From Pseudomonas helleri (GTDB lineage Bacteria > Pseudomonadota > Gammaproteobacteria > Pseudomonadales > Pseudomonadaceae): a stretch of DNA of 64,000 nt. The position numbers were made by a program, and so were the translations under genes. The stretch is taken from assembly GCF_001043025.1 (NCBI RefSeq), contig NZ_JYLD01000012.1, forward strand, positions 102,605 to 166,604, written 5' to 3'. Positions 16,396 through 25,032 of the stretch are shown piece by piece. Each line of letters begins with the position of its first letter. The stretch's first letter is position 1. Below the pieces are notes generated by a model, which did not search any database, was not told the DNA's origin, and saw only the letters and a list, made by a program, of their open reading frames with translations.

Positions 16396-19035
16396 ATGCT
16401 TGTGCGTCGCGTTTATGTATTTAAAAAGGATTTTAAGGTTTCACGCTTATATGGATTACGCGATCTGGTAGGAGCATCGGCGTTAACCACTGTCAGTTTG
16501 TTGTGCCCTGATCCGGTTCTGGCAGAACCTGCCACAGTGAGCGCTAACGACCCATACGTTTTCGACGACAACATGATGTTCGGTAATGGCTCGTTATCGC
16601 GTTTCAACCGTATTAACGCAGTAGAACCAGGGCAGTACAAAGTCGATCTATTTATCAACCGGCGTTTTGTAGATCGGGTTGACTTGCGCTTTGCCAGCCA
16701 GGGAAATGGCGATGTCCAGCCCTGTCTGTCAGAGAAACTGCTGGAGTCTTCAGGTGTGCTTAAAAGCGCCATTCATACCACCGACGACAATCAATGCCTG
16801 ATCCTCTCACAGGCCATCCACGGCGCCTCCACGGCTTTCGATTTTTCGATACTGAGACTGGATTTAAGCATCCCGCAGAGCCTGATGATCAACACGCCAA
16901 GGGGTTACGTGCCAACACAGAGTCTTGATGCTGGCAGCCTTATGGGCTTCGTCAATTACAGCGCCAACCAATATCATGTGACTCGCTCCGGTAAAAACAA
17001 CAGCAGTACAGATTCGAGTTATCTGTCCCTGAACAGTGGCTTGAACGTGGGTCTATGGCGCTTGCGCCAACAGGGAAACTGGCGTTATGACAACGATTAC
17101 GGATCGCACTGGAATACGACCCGTACATACGCCCAACGAGCATTACCTGGCATTAAGGGCGACCTGACTGCAGGCCAGGGGTTTACGTCGGGGCGTTTTT
17201 TTTCAGGGCTAAGTTATACCGGTATTGAGATCGCCTCTGACGACCGCATGTTGCCCGAGTCACAGCGCGGATATGCGCCCACGATACGAGGAGTCGCTAC
17301 CAGCAACGCACAAGTGATCGTGCGTCAGAACGGCAATGATATTTATCAAACTACCGTCACGCCGGGTCCATTTGAGATCAATGACCTTTATTCAACCAAC
17401 TACAACGGCGACCTCGAAGTCTCTGTGATTGAAGCTGATGGTAACGTCAGCACGTTTACGGTGCCCTTCTCGGCGGTTCCAGAATCGTTGCGCCCTGGCG
17501 TGTCTCGCTACAGCTTGGCGCTGGGACGAACCCGAGACAACGGAGATCACGATCCGTTTGGTGAGGTGACCTACCAAATCGGCCTGAGCAATAGCATTAC
17601 CGCCAACAGCGGCCTGAGAATCGCGGATCGTTATCAGGCGTTCGTAGTAGGAGGCGTGTACTCCAGCAGCCTGGGTGCATTCGGCCTGGATACTACGTAC
17701 TCACGGGCTGACTTGCCCGGAGACGGTCAGTTGGATGGCTGGATGGGACGTCTGTCATACAGTCGAACGTTTCAGCCCACCAACACTACCTTATCAATAG
17801 CCGGGTATCGCTATTCCACTGAAGGCTATCGCGATTTGGGCGATGTCTTAGGGGTACGCAGATCGACTCGAAAAAACGAAACCTGGGAGTCGACAAGCTA
17901 CATGCAGCGCTCGCGCTTCGAAGTGTCGATTAACCAAAGCCTTGATGACATGGGCAGCGTGTTTCTGTCGGGCTCGACCCAAGACTATCGCAATGGTCGA
18001 GACCGCGACACTCAGTTACAGTTTGGCTGGTCCAACACACTGCGTAACAATATCAGCCTGAACCTGACAACATCACGACAGACTACCGGCAGTTACCTGA
18101 ACCGCCGCAGCGGGCACTATGACGATCCGCTCGACAACACATTCGCCAATGGTGGTCTTGGCATTGCTCGTACAGACGGCAGAAGCGAAACCGTCACACT
18201 ACTGTCCGTGTCTTTCCCGCTCGGCAGCCCCGGTCGCCCTAACACGCCCTATCTAAGTACCTCGGTCACCCATAGCTCGGACTCTGGCAATGTGTATCAA
18301 ACCTCGTTATCAGGCACTCAGAGCGACGATCAGTCGCTGAGTTATGGCATTGACGCCTCTCGCGATGCCCAACAAAAGCTCAACGTTTTTAGTGCCAGCC
18401 TTCAAAAATATCTGCCCAACGCTTCTCTGAGTGCCACAGCCTCCAAAAGTCAGGATTACTGGCAGGCCTCAGGGAGTGCCCGCGGTGCTCTGGCAGTGCA
18501 CGAGGGGGGTATCACTTTTGGCCCGTACTTGAGCGATACCTTTGCGCTGATCGAAGCCAAGGGTGCCAGTGGTGCCAAAGTCATGAGCGCAAGCGGAGCC
18601 ACAATCGATAGCCGAGGGTATGCACTGGTGCCGTCACTAACGCCATACCGCTACAACTCCGTTGTCATCAACCCGGAAGGTATCAGTGAAAAGACGGAAA
18701 TCGGCAATGGCCAACAACGCGTTGCTCCATATGCGGGGGCGGCAGTCAAGGTCAAGTTCAATACAGTGATTGGCAACGCAATTCTGGTAAAAGCCCTACG
18801 CAGTGATGGCAAAGCGGTGCCCATGGGAGCCGATGTACTGGATGACAGCGACAGCGTAATTGGCATGGTCGGCCAAGGCAGCCAGGCCTACCTTCGGACC
18901 GACAAACTCAAAGGCACGTTGGTCGCACGCTGGGGCGACGCTCCAGAAGAACGATGCAGCATGCACTTCGACCTGACTCGACAGGATGTCAGTCAGGCTC
19001 TGATCAAGATCAATAGCGAGTGCCGCATCCCATGA
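16396..19035 (+). CDS. Outer-membrane fimbrial usher (FimD/PapC family)
   Basis: The 879-residue usher forms the pore and assembly platform. The N-terminal domain begins after the signal region (VLAEPA...DPYVFDDNMMFGNG), the translocation barrel follows, the plug region is near ATSNAQVIVRQNGNDIYQ and the two C-terminal domains lie in the last 170 residues (VVINPEGISEKTEIGNGQQR...). The ATG at 16396 follows GGGATGAG; a GTG at 16390 is an alternative. The leader between the start and LAEPA is longer than a usual signal peptide (about 45 residues), as in several ushers. Its stop overlaps the adhesin start. Confidence 0.92.
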   Translation: MLVRRVYVFKKDFKVSRLYGLRDLVGASALTTVSLLCPDPVLAEPATVSANDPYVFDDNMMFGNGSLSRFNRINAVEPGQYKVDLFINRRFVDRVDLRFASQGNGDVQPCLSEKLLESSGVLKSAIHTTDDNQCLILSQAIHGASTAFDFSILRLDLSIPQSLMINTPRGYVPTQSLDAGSLMGFVNYSANQYHVTRSGKNNSSTDSSYLSLNSGLNVGLWRLRQQGNWRYDNDYGSHWNTTRTYAQRALPGIKGDLTAGQGFTSGRFFSGLSYTGIEIASDDRMLPESQRGYAPTIRGVATSNAQVIVRQNGNDIYQTTVTPGPFEINDLYSTNYNGDLEVSVIEADGNVSTFTVPFSAVPESLRPGVSRYSLALGRTRDNGDHDPFGEVTYQIGLSNSITANSGLRIADRYQAFVVGGVYSSSLGAFGLDTTYSRADLPGDGQLDGWMGRLSYSRTFQPTNTTLSIAGYRYSTEGYRDLGDVLGVRRSTRKNETWESTSYMQRSRFEVSINQSLDDMGSVFLSGSTQDYRNGRDRDTQLQFGWSNTLRNNISLNLTTSRQTTGSYLNRRSGHYDDPLDNTFANGGLGIARTDGRSETVTLLSVSFPLGSPGRPNTPYLSTSVTHSSDSGNVYQTSLSGTQSDDQSLSYGIDASRDAQQKLNVFSASLQKYLPNASLSATASKSQDYWQASGSARGALAVHEGGITFGPYLSDTFALIEAKGASGAKVMSASGATIDSRGYALVPSLTPYRYNSVVINPEGISEKTEIGNGQQRVAPYAGAAVKVKFNTVIGNAILVKALRSDGKAVPMGADVLDDSDSVIGMVGQGSQAYLRTDKLKGTLVARWGDAPEERCSMHFDLTRQDVSQALIKINSECRIP

Positions 19036-20360
19036 TCCCTTTTTACAAAAAGAACACCCTAATGATGATTTCCCGTTATCGATTAACGCTCACACTTATC
19101 GTGATGTTCGGGGCAGTCATTTCTGACGCTCAGGCAACCTGCAGCAGGATCTACTCCGGCATCCAGACACGAGACAACAGTACAGCACAACTTACCTTCG
19201 GCCGGATCAACCTGACATCAGCCCACTTACAGCCCGTGGGCACTGTGCTAGGTTCAATCGTAATTTCACCGGCTTCCGCCCCCGGACTGACCAGTGAAAC
19301 ATTAATGTGGGAATGTGATATCACTGATGCTGATGACCTCTACGAACTTTTTGCCACTAATGGTGATGATCGGGTGGGCGGATTCTGGGACATTGGGGCT
19401 GCCGATGGTCTGCCTAATTACTTTGCGACCTGGTTTCCTTATGTTGCAATCAGGCTGACTCATGTCAATTCCGGCCAGGTTTACACCCGTTACTGGCAGC
19501 AAGCCCGGATCACCGAATACGACACGGTAGGCAACAAGATCCAGATTAAGGCAAAACACTTGAGCTTGATCCAGGCCGAGCTCGTTCGTGTGTCAAGTCT
19601 CCCTCCAACGACAGGCTCAGTTTCAAATTACTGCACTGGAACAGCCGCCAGCAGTGGTAGTGGTGTTTATCCTTACACCTGTACACAACCCAACGGCTAT
19701 ATCCAGTTCCAGGGTGGCGGTATCAAGTCCGACTCGGTCGGGGAAGACTCCAGCAGATACTACAGATTTTGGGGCGCTCGAAACGGCGTTGGGTACGGCA
19801 TGCGCTCGGCGGCGTCAATCAGCTACGCTGCCACTTGTGTAGCCAGAAACGTCACACCTGTCGTCACCTTCCTGCCCGTCACCGCCGCTGAGCTTAACCA
19901 GGGAGCCACGCGCAGCAGCGACTTCACCATTGATCTTGAATGCGATAACGCGGTGAATTCCGGAACATCAACCAATCAAACAGCACTCGGTATTCAAGTC
20001 GCTCAAAGCGCCTATACCCAAGCCCAATCCATGGGTCTTGTGACCAGTGGCGGCGCAGTCACTCACTTATTGTCCAACGGCTATGGCAGCGATCCGTCGG
20101 TTGCGACGGGTGTCGGGATCAGCCTGCGCAACGCAAAGGACGGCACTGCCATGAATTTTTTAGGTTGGTCCAACACCGGCACCGGTGCCTCCGGTGGCTG
20201 GTACCCGGTCTTGGATGGGGCGAGCAGCAATGGGAGCAACACGCAGAACTTCACCAATTATTCGCAGACCATCACTGCCACCCTCAGTGCACTGCCCGGT
20301 TTGACGGTCAAACCGGGAAAAGTCAACGCAACTGCTTATGTCTTGGTGAAAGTACAATGA
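19032..20360 (+). CDS. Fimbrial tip adhesin
   Basis: The 442-residue exported protein is a predicted two-domain tip adhesin: an N-terminal receptor-binding part with several Cys (ATCSRIYSG, MWECDITD) and a C-terminal pilin domain from about residue 270 (YAATCVARNVTPVVTF, IDLECDNA) ending in the donor-strand motif NATAYVLVKVQ. The start at 19032 overlaps the usher stop (ATGA); starts at 19062 or 19065 would give a more normal signal peptide ending SDAQA. The receptor is not predictable from sequence. Confidence 0.78.
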   Translation: MIPFYKKNTLMMISRYRLTLTLIVMFGAVISDAQATCSRIYSGIQTRDNSTAQLTFGRINLTSAHLQPVGTVLGSIVISPASAPGLTSETLMWECDITDADDLYELFATNGDDRVGGFWDIGAADGLPNYFATWFPYVAIRLTHVNSGQVYTRYWQQARITEYDTVGNKIQIKAKHLSLIQAELVRVSSLPPTTGSVSNYCTGTAASSGSGVYPYTCTQPNGYIQFQGGGIKSDSVGEDSSRYYRFWGARNGVGYGMRSAASISYAATCVARNVTPVVTFLPVTAAELNQGATRSSDFTIDLECDNAVNSGTSTNQTALGIQVAQSAYTQAQSMGLVTSGGAVTHLLSNGYGSDPSVATGVGISLRNAKDGTAMNFLGWSNTGTGASGGWYPVLDGASSNGSNTQNFTNYSQTITATLSALPGLTVKPGKVNATAYVLVKVQ

Positions 20361-21112
20361 ATAAAAAAAAATGTGCGCAATTGCTGCTTTGGGGAGGGTT
20401 AATGCTGAGCGCTTTGCAAAGCGCTCATGCCGGCGTCATGCCGGAAAGGACCCGGCTGATCTTCCACGAGGGGCAAACACAGCGCTCGCTGATGCTTGCC
20501 AATACTAATACCTATCCGGTCGTTGTACAAACCTGGCTCGACAACGGCGAGGGTAATCAAGCCCCGGAAAATGCTGTGTCAACCATGGTCGCACTGCCCT
20601 CGGTATTCAAGCTGCAAGCAGGCGCCATTCAAGGCTTGCGAATCGTTCAAGATGCTAGCTCACTTCCAAGAGACCGCGAGTCGGTGAGTTGGCTGAACAT
20701 TTACGAGATCCCGCCCACCAAAACGATTGGCCCGATGCTTGCGACTCAAGTTGCTGTGGCAATGAACACCCAAATGAAGGTGTTCTACCGCCCTGCCAAC
20801 TTACCTGTTCCCCCGGAAAAAATGGCCACATTGCTCACCTTCAGCCTTAAGCAACACGCTGGTGGCTGGATCTTGGTATGTCACAACCCCACCCCTTATC
20901 ACGCCTCATTTTCCTCTCTGAGTGTAATGGATGAAGGTCGAGAGCGCGCCAATGCCAAAACGCTGGACATGATGACCCCTCCTTTAAGCGACAAACCCTA
21001 TTCATTGGCCTCCTTTAGCCTTGATGTTCAGAGCAAGCTGACTGTGAATTACACGCTGATTGATGATGAGGGCCACTATCACGACGCAAGTACAACCGTG
21101 AAAATTCCCTAG
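20357..21112 (+). CDS. Periplasmic fimbrial chaperone (PapD family), second copy
   Basis: The 251-residue chaperone starts with a signal peptide ending SAHA and contains GVMPERTRLIFHEG, the LPRDRESVSWLNIYEIPP strand and QMKVFYRPANLP, all PapD-family marks. The start overlaps the adhesin stop (ATGA), so it is co-translated with the adhesin. A second chaperone placed directly after the adhesin suggests that it is dedicated to that subunit. It is the last gene of the operon; no strong terminator was seen in the 129 bases to the converging APH gene. Confidence 0.88.
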   Translation: MNKKKCAQLLLWGGLMLSALQSAHAGVMPERTRLIFHEGQTQRSLMLANTNTYPVVVQTWLDNGEGNQAPENAVSTMVALPSVFKLQAGAIQGLRIVQDASSLPRDRESVSWLNIYEIPPTKTIGPMLATQVAVAMNTQMKVFYRPANLPVPPEKMATLLTFSLKQHAGGWILVCHNPTPYHASFSSLSVMDEGRERANAKTLDMMTPPLSDKPYSLASFSLDVQSKLTVNYTLIDDEGHYHDASTTVKIP

Positions 21113-21241
21113 AATCGACTGAAGGGTCTATGCCCCATCTACTCGGTAGGCTTGGAAGCCAAGACAATTGTACCGTTGAATGTCTGGCATTTTCTAAATC
21201 GCTCTATGGTGTGTTACAGGCAGAGCCCATGGCGAGGAACT

Positions 21242-22018
21242 CTAGAAAAATTCGTCCAACTGCTCGAAAAACTCGCGCTTGGCCGGTTCATCTCCCTCGC
21301 CCAACTCAGTTAGAAACTCACCGGCAACGCCCAAAGAGACGTCTTTACGCAAAAAGCGATGAACAAAGGCAATGTCCAACCATCGATCGGCACTCCCGCC
21401 ACGACCCAAATCAATGAAGTGCAGCGTGTCATGGGCATCGACAAACACATTGGCCCCACACAGATCGCCGTGACTGAACACTCGGTCCTCTGGCGGCTTC
21501 GTTTTATGCAGGCGAGCGACAAGATCCAGCGGAGTCTGCAAGTAAGGCCACTGCTGCAGGTTGTAACAATCCTCGCCCAAGTTATGTGCCAGCAGATAGT
21601 CCAGCTCATGCAGACGCGTTTCAACACTTGAATCAAACGGGCAATCGTGGATTGGCACAGCCTGTAACTGCCGCACCGCCTCGCAAAAAAACATGATGAT
21701 CGAAGACGGGTCATTGATACGCGCCTGAAGGGGTTGCCCTTCGACACAACGCGTAATCATGAACTCACCTTCAACGCTTTCCGCGACAGCCACCACTTCA
21801 GGGACTCTCAGGCGATCTGCGAGCCAGGACAAGACCCGCGCCTCTCGTAACACGCTATACGTGGTAGGTGCCAAGATAGCCGGGCAAGTCTTGAGAAATA
21901 AACGATCGTTACCACGTTTGAAGCTATAAACATCGCAGGGGGATTCACCGATCTCGTCGGCTCTCAGCGCGGCGCCACCTATGAATTGTTCAATAGTGCG
22001 AGGCAATTTGATGATCAT
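21242..22018 (-). CDS. Aminoglycoside 3'-phosphotransferase-like kinase (APH(3') family)
   Basis: The 258-residue protein has the full kinase signature: FSHGDLCGANVFVD with catalytic Asp, FIDLGRGGSADRWLDIA with the metal-binding Asp, the nucleotide-site Lys in LFLKT, and the C-terminal FEQLDEFF ending that is typical of APH(3') enzymes. The length is usual (about 260-270). Such enzymes phosphorylate kanamycin-type drugs, but chromosomal relatives can have other substrates. It is a single gene converging on the fimbrial operon, with a REP palindrome upstream and no mobile element adjacent. Confidence 0.8.
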   Translation of the reverse strand: MIIKLPRTIEQFIGGAALRADEIGESPCDVYSFKRGNDRLFLKTCPAILAPTTYSVLREARVLSWLADRLRVPEVVAVAESVEGEFMITRCVEGQPLQARINDPSSIIMFFCEAVRQLQAVPIHDCPFDSSVETRLHELDYLLAHNLGEDCYNLQQWPYLQTPLDLVARLHKTKPPEDRVFSHGDLCGANVFVDAHDTLHFIDLGRGGSADRWLDIAFVHRFLRKDVSLGVAGEFLTELGEGDEPAKREFFEQLDEFF

Positions 22019-22073
22019 TGGTACTCGACTCGACAGGCTTTGAAACTCATTTCAGCCGTCACCATAACAAAAT

Positions 22074-22146
22074 TGTAGGAGCGAGCTTGTCTCGCGATCT
22101 TTTGCTTTTGAAAATCAAAAGATCGCGAGACAAGCTCGCTCCTACA
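22074..22146. repeat. REP-type palindrome, complete inverted pair, variant
   Basis: Arms TGTAGGAGCGAGCTTGTCTC and complement around TTTGCTTTTGAAAATCAAAA. The arm differs from the other copies by GTCTCGCG instead of GCCTCGCG, changed on both sides so that pairing is kept. It is the last clearly chromosomal marker before the AT-rich transition. Confidence 0.85.
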
Positions 22147-23102
22147 GGCTCAATGTTTACTTAAGTCAATTGCAATTCCGATTCCTGATAAACTCCCGGC
22201 CATTACGCCTCAGCAGAAGCTTGAGCGCACAGCCTTTCATATTCCAGCCTGCCTCGCCTTAAGTCCTCATCATTTAAGGGCTTTGCTGCACTGCGGTACA
22301 TCAAGCCTATAAAGCGGCTGGAAATGCATACTTTTGAACGATAGATCATGACTAAAATTATCGCTGAAACCACCGTTATAGAGCGCTCAGAACCCTCCAG
22401 AAGATTTTCTGTGGCACCCATGATGGATCGTGTCGATCAATCTTAAAAGTCTATATATTTCATATAGTTATACAAAAAATCCGCATTGCTTAAGCAAAAT
22501 TTCAGCAACCCCTGCCATGCTAAGCAAATTCAGCAAAGAACCTCTCGCAGAGTTCGTCCAATCACCGGCAGAACGGGCGCTTGTTGTGCTGACCACAATC
22601 TGCGTCTAGCAGCTCATGCATGTCGGTGAGTTGCAACTCCATGCGCGGTATATCTGCAGCTTCCACGAACAGGCACTCAAACGTCACTCGTATCTTAAAA
22701 CTTCCTCCCCCCCAGCAGTGCTTGCAAAAAAACTGAAATGCTATAAGAATCAGAAAATTAGCCTCCCAGCTTAGTGCGGGTTTGACAGATCGCTTAAGAA
22801 GAGAAGAGCAAGGCCGGATAAAAAATCTCAATAATCGAGAGATTACATTTAAATCCAGACAATCAGAATAGCTTAAAATGCACCTTTTCAGCTGTGCCAG
22901 AGACGTATGTTGATTTTTTCAGACGCTGGATGCATGTCCAAAGTGCGCGCACACTGCATGAATGCACATTTATACTTTGGATCACCTCCCCCAAAAAACT
23001 GCCGCTCGATTTAAGAATTTAAAAAAAAATAAAATTCAATAAAAACCATTATCTCAATTGAAATCACCAAAAACTACAGAGATATTTTAATGGAAAATTA
23101 TC
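22147..23102. other. AT-rich transition region without a supported gene
   Basis: Only weak open frames are present, such as 22203-22421 and 22562-22831 on the minus strand; neither has a recognisable family or a good ribosome site. The region contains GCTTAAGCAAAATT / GCTAAGCAAATTCAGC near repeats at 22488-22535 and an inverted pair TCCAAAGT (22937-22944) / ACTTTGGA (22974-22981). It marks the change from host composition to foreign DNA and may hold the left attachment site, which I cannot identify. Confidence 0.4.
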
Positions 23103-23318
23103 ATGTCTAATCCCGAACTACTGCCCATGCTACTCCATAGAATAAACGAAAACCAACTAGCCTTAGAAGCAGCTATAATGGAGCTTACAAAGTGGATTGA
23201 GCAGAGAGGATCAATAGATGTAGGAAGAAATGTTAGAGGGGCACTAGAGGTTATCGAATACAACTCAAAATATATCGATTCCGCAATTAAAATATACGCA
23301 CAGCATAAAGAATTTTAA
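23103..23318 (+). CDS. Small conserved prophage-end protein, left copy
   Basis: The 71-residue protein contains ENQLALEAAIMELTKWIEQR and NVRGALEVIEYN, which match the gene at 63191 (ENQLALEAAIMELSLWVAEQ, NVRGSLETIGEN). It is predicted helical and has no recognised domain. The surrounding DNA is AT-rich and codon use is richer in A and T than in the right copy. Ribosome site is weak (GGA 12 bases upstream). A 7-bp hairpin (GTGCCTC/GAGGCAC, 23327-23355) follows. Confidence 0.7.
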   Translation: MSNPELLPMLLHRINENQLALEAAIMELTKWIEQRGSIDVGRNVRGALEVIEYNSKYIDSAIKIYAQHKEF

Positions 23319-23371
23319 TAAAACAAGTGCCTCATGGCGCAGAGCTTAGAGGCACAAACATAAAAGCAAAT

Positions 23372-24211
23372 TCACACAGCTAATAAATTCGCTCCAGTTG
23401 AATTTTTTATTATGTTTTCGCAAAAATATTCCAGGCGGCCAGATGAGTTTTCCCGTATAGGCCACGCATCAGCTTTTAGAGCAATCATACTCAAACTCTT
23501 AGCAGATCGGGCCTTGGGGAAAACTTCTTGTACTGCGCGCCTCATTTTTACAGATTGATAAATTTGCTCATCATAAGGTATGGAGCCAGCATAAAAGACT
23601 GACACATCATGAATATGATTAATTGACCTTAATAATGATTCATAGACTCGATATCCAGACTGACAGCCTCTTACCATATTAACCAAAACTCTAAAGCGAC
23701 TGACTCTATAACTGACACTTAAAAGTCTTATAAGAACCGAAGCACTGACAATCGAAGAATACTCATCACATACTACTATTAAAACCTCATTTGCAGCGCT
23801 AACAAAATCTATTGCAGTGCCATTCAGACCTGAAGCAGTATCGATTATAAGAGCATCGATATTATCAGCAAGAGAGCTAAAAGCCTGGATCAATCCTGCA
23901 TGTTGAATAAGTGGCAGTTCAGACATATACTCAACGCCTGATGCTGCAGGAACAATACTAACACCGCACGGCCCGGACACTACTACTTCTTCTAAACTTT
24001 TTCTCCCCTCAAGAACGTCTTGCAGTGTATATTTCGGCTTTAAATCAAGCATGGAATCTACGCCAGCCAGCCCTAAATTCGCATCAAATAATAAAACTCG
24101 CCTTCCAAGCTTGGCTAGAGCTATTGAAAGATTTACAGCAACCGTAGTCTTACCGACCCCGCCCTTAGCGCTAGTAATTGCGATGACTTGAATTAAATGC
24201 TTGTTTGCCAT
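23372..24211 (-). CDS. MinD/ParA-type ATPase closely resembling the flagellar regulator FleN
   Basis: The 279-residue protein has the deviant Walker A AKGGVGKTT (residues 15-23), the switch region VLLFDANLGLAGVD (40s), and LIIDTASGLNGTAIDFVSAA. Much of the chain follows FleN/FlhG closely: LQDVLEGRKSLEEVVVSGP, SIVPAASG, QHAGLIQAFSS, VVCDE and GSIPYDEQI. FleN sets flagellar number through FleQ in Pseudomonas. Here the gene stands alone, outside a flagellar cluster, next to phage lysis genes, in AT-rich DNA; no ParB partner is present. I infer an accessory gene that may alter flagellation of the lysogen. Confidence 0.8.
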   Translation of the reverse strand: MANKHLIQVIAITSAKGGVGKTTVAVNLSIALAKLGRRVLLFDANLGLAGVDSMLDLKPKYTLQDVLEGRKSLEEVVVSGPCGVSIVPAASGVEYMSELPLIQHAGLIQAFSSLADNIDALIIDTASGLNGTAIDFVSAANEVLIVVCDEYSSIVSASVLIRLLSVSYRVSRFRVLVNMVRGCQSGYRVYESLLRSINHIHDVSVFYAGSIPYDEQIYQSVKMRRAVQEVFPKARSAKSLSMIALKADAWPIRENSSGRLEYFCENIIKNSTGANLLAV

Positions 24212-24373
24212 TTTTTATCCATCCATGAATCGCTTACGTCGTATGCGAAATTTGAGCATATCATCAAGATCATAGATGAAAAATTTATTTTGGTTGAGAT
24301 TCGTATTGCCAAATCAATAATGAGAATCTGTAGCAACAACTACCGTGTAATTATGGTCGCGCAAATATGATCC

Positions 24374-24661
24374 CTATTGACAAGCAGTTATTACTGCTAT
24401 CAGCTGCTTCTCGTAGCCAATTCTCTGACGGCGCTCAGCCAGTAGAGACCTAAGCTTCACTTCGAGCGAGTCATCCTTTTGCAATCCTGCCGCCGCCCAT
24501 GGCGGCACTGCGACCTCCTGCGACTTACATGGGACCAACACCGGAACTTCGACACGCACATTGCGTACCTCGGGATCACGAGTACCACACCCGACCAATA
24601 TCATTAGAAAGCAGGCAGTGAATAATTTTTGGAATACTTTGCAGCTGCTTTTGTAGTTCAC
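24374..24661 (-). CDS. o-spanin, Rz1-like lipoprotein
   Basis: The 95-residue protein has a hydrophobic leader ending in the lipobox LVGC (Cys25), as expected of the outer-membrane spanin subunit. It overlaps the end of the Rz-like gene by four bases (ATGA). Together the two would fuse inner and outer membranes at the end of lysis. The C-terminal part (SLEVKLRSLLAERRQRIGYE) is charged and helical. Confidence 0.75.
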   Translation of the reverse strand: MNYKSSCKVFQKLFTACFLMILVGCGTRDPEVRNVRVEVPVLVPCKSQEVAVPPWAAAGLQKDDSLEVKLRSLLAERRQRIGYEKQLIAVITACQ

Positions 24662-25032
24662 AAACCCAACTCCTGATCAATGATTGAAGCAGCAGCCTCG
24701 GCCGGATCGCCGCCGGTTCGCTCCTGCATCAATCTGTTGGCTGCGGCGTAATCTGCCCCGGCCTCTTCCTTGGCCTTGGCAATCGCCTGGGCCGCGTTCC
24801 GCTCTCGCAGTTCGCCAGCAGCAACCAGCTCGCCCAGCTTGTGGCCCTGCTCACCCGCCAGCTCTTCAAGGTTGTCGCGGGCCAGTTTGGCCTTGACTAG
24901 GTCGGCGTTAGAGGTATCCAGCAATGGCCTGTAGTGGTTGGCAGCGAGCCAAACCCCGCCAGCGGCACCCAAGCTCAACATCAGAGCAAGGGCAAGGCCT
25001 ATTCCGGCGAACTTCCACGCAATGGGGGTCAT
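24658..25032 (-). CDS. i-spanin, Rz-like inner-membrane protein
   Basis: The 124-residue protein has one N-terminal membrane segment (residues 8-30) and a long helical periplasmic part rich in Ala, Glu and Lys (residues 40-110). It follows the endolysin gene with a four-base overlap and precedes the Rz1-like gene, the classical lysis order. Confidence 0.75.
   Translation of the reverse strand: MTPIAWKFAGIGLALALMLSLGAAGGVWLAANHYRPLLDTSNADLVKAKLARDNLEELAGEQGHKLGELVAAGELRERNAAQAIAKAKEEAGADYAAANRLMQERTGGDPAEAAASIIDQELGL

Noticed and set aside
22937..22981. Inverted pair TCCAAAGT/ACTTTGGA as an attachment or dif-like site
   Set aside because: Arms of 8 bases with 29 bases between do not fit XerCD or tyrosine recombinase core sites, and no copy was found at the right end.
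23372..24211. Phage-plasmid partition gene (ParA)
   Set aside because: No ParB gene, no centromere-like repeats and no plasmid-type initiator nearby; the chain resembles FleN more than ParA.
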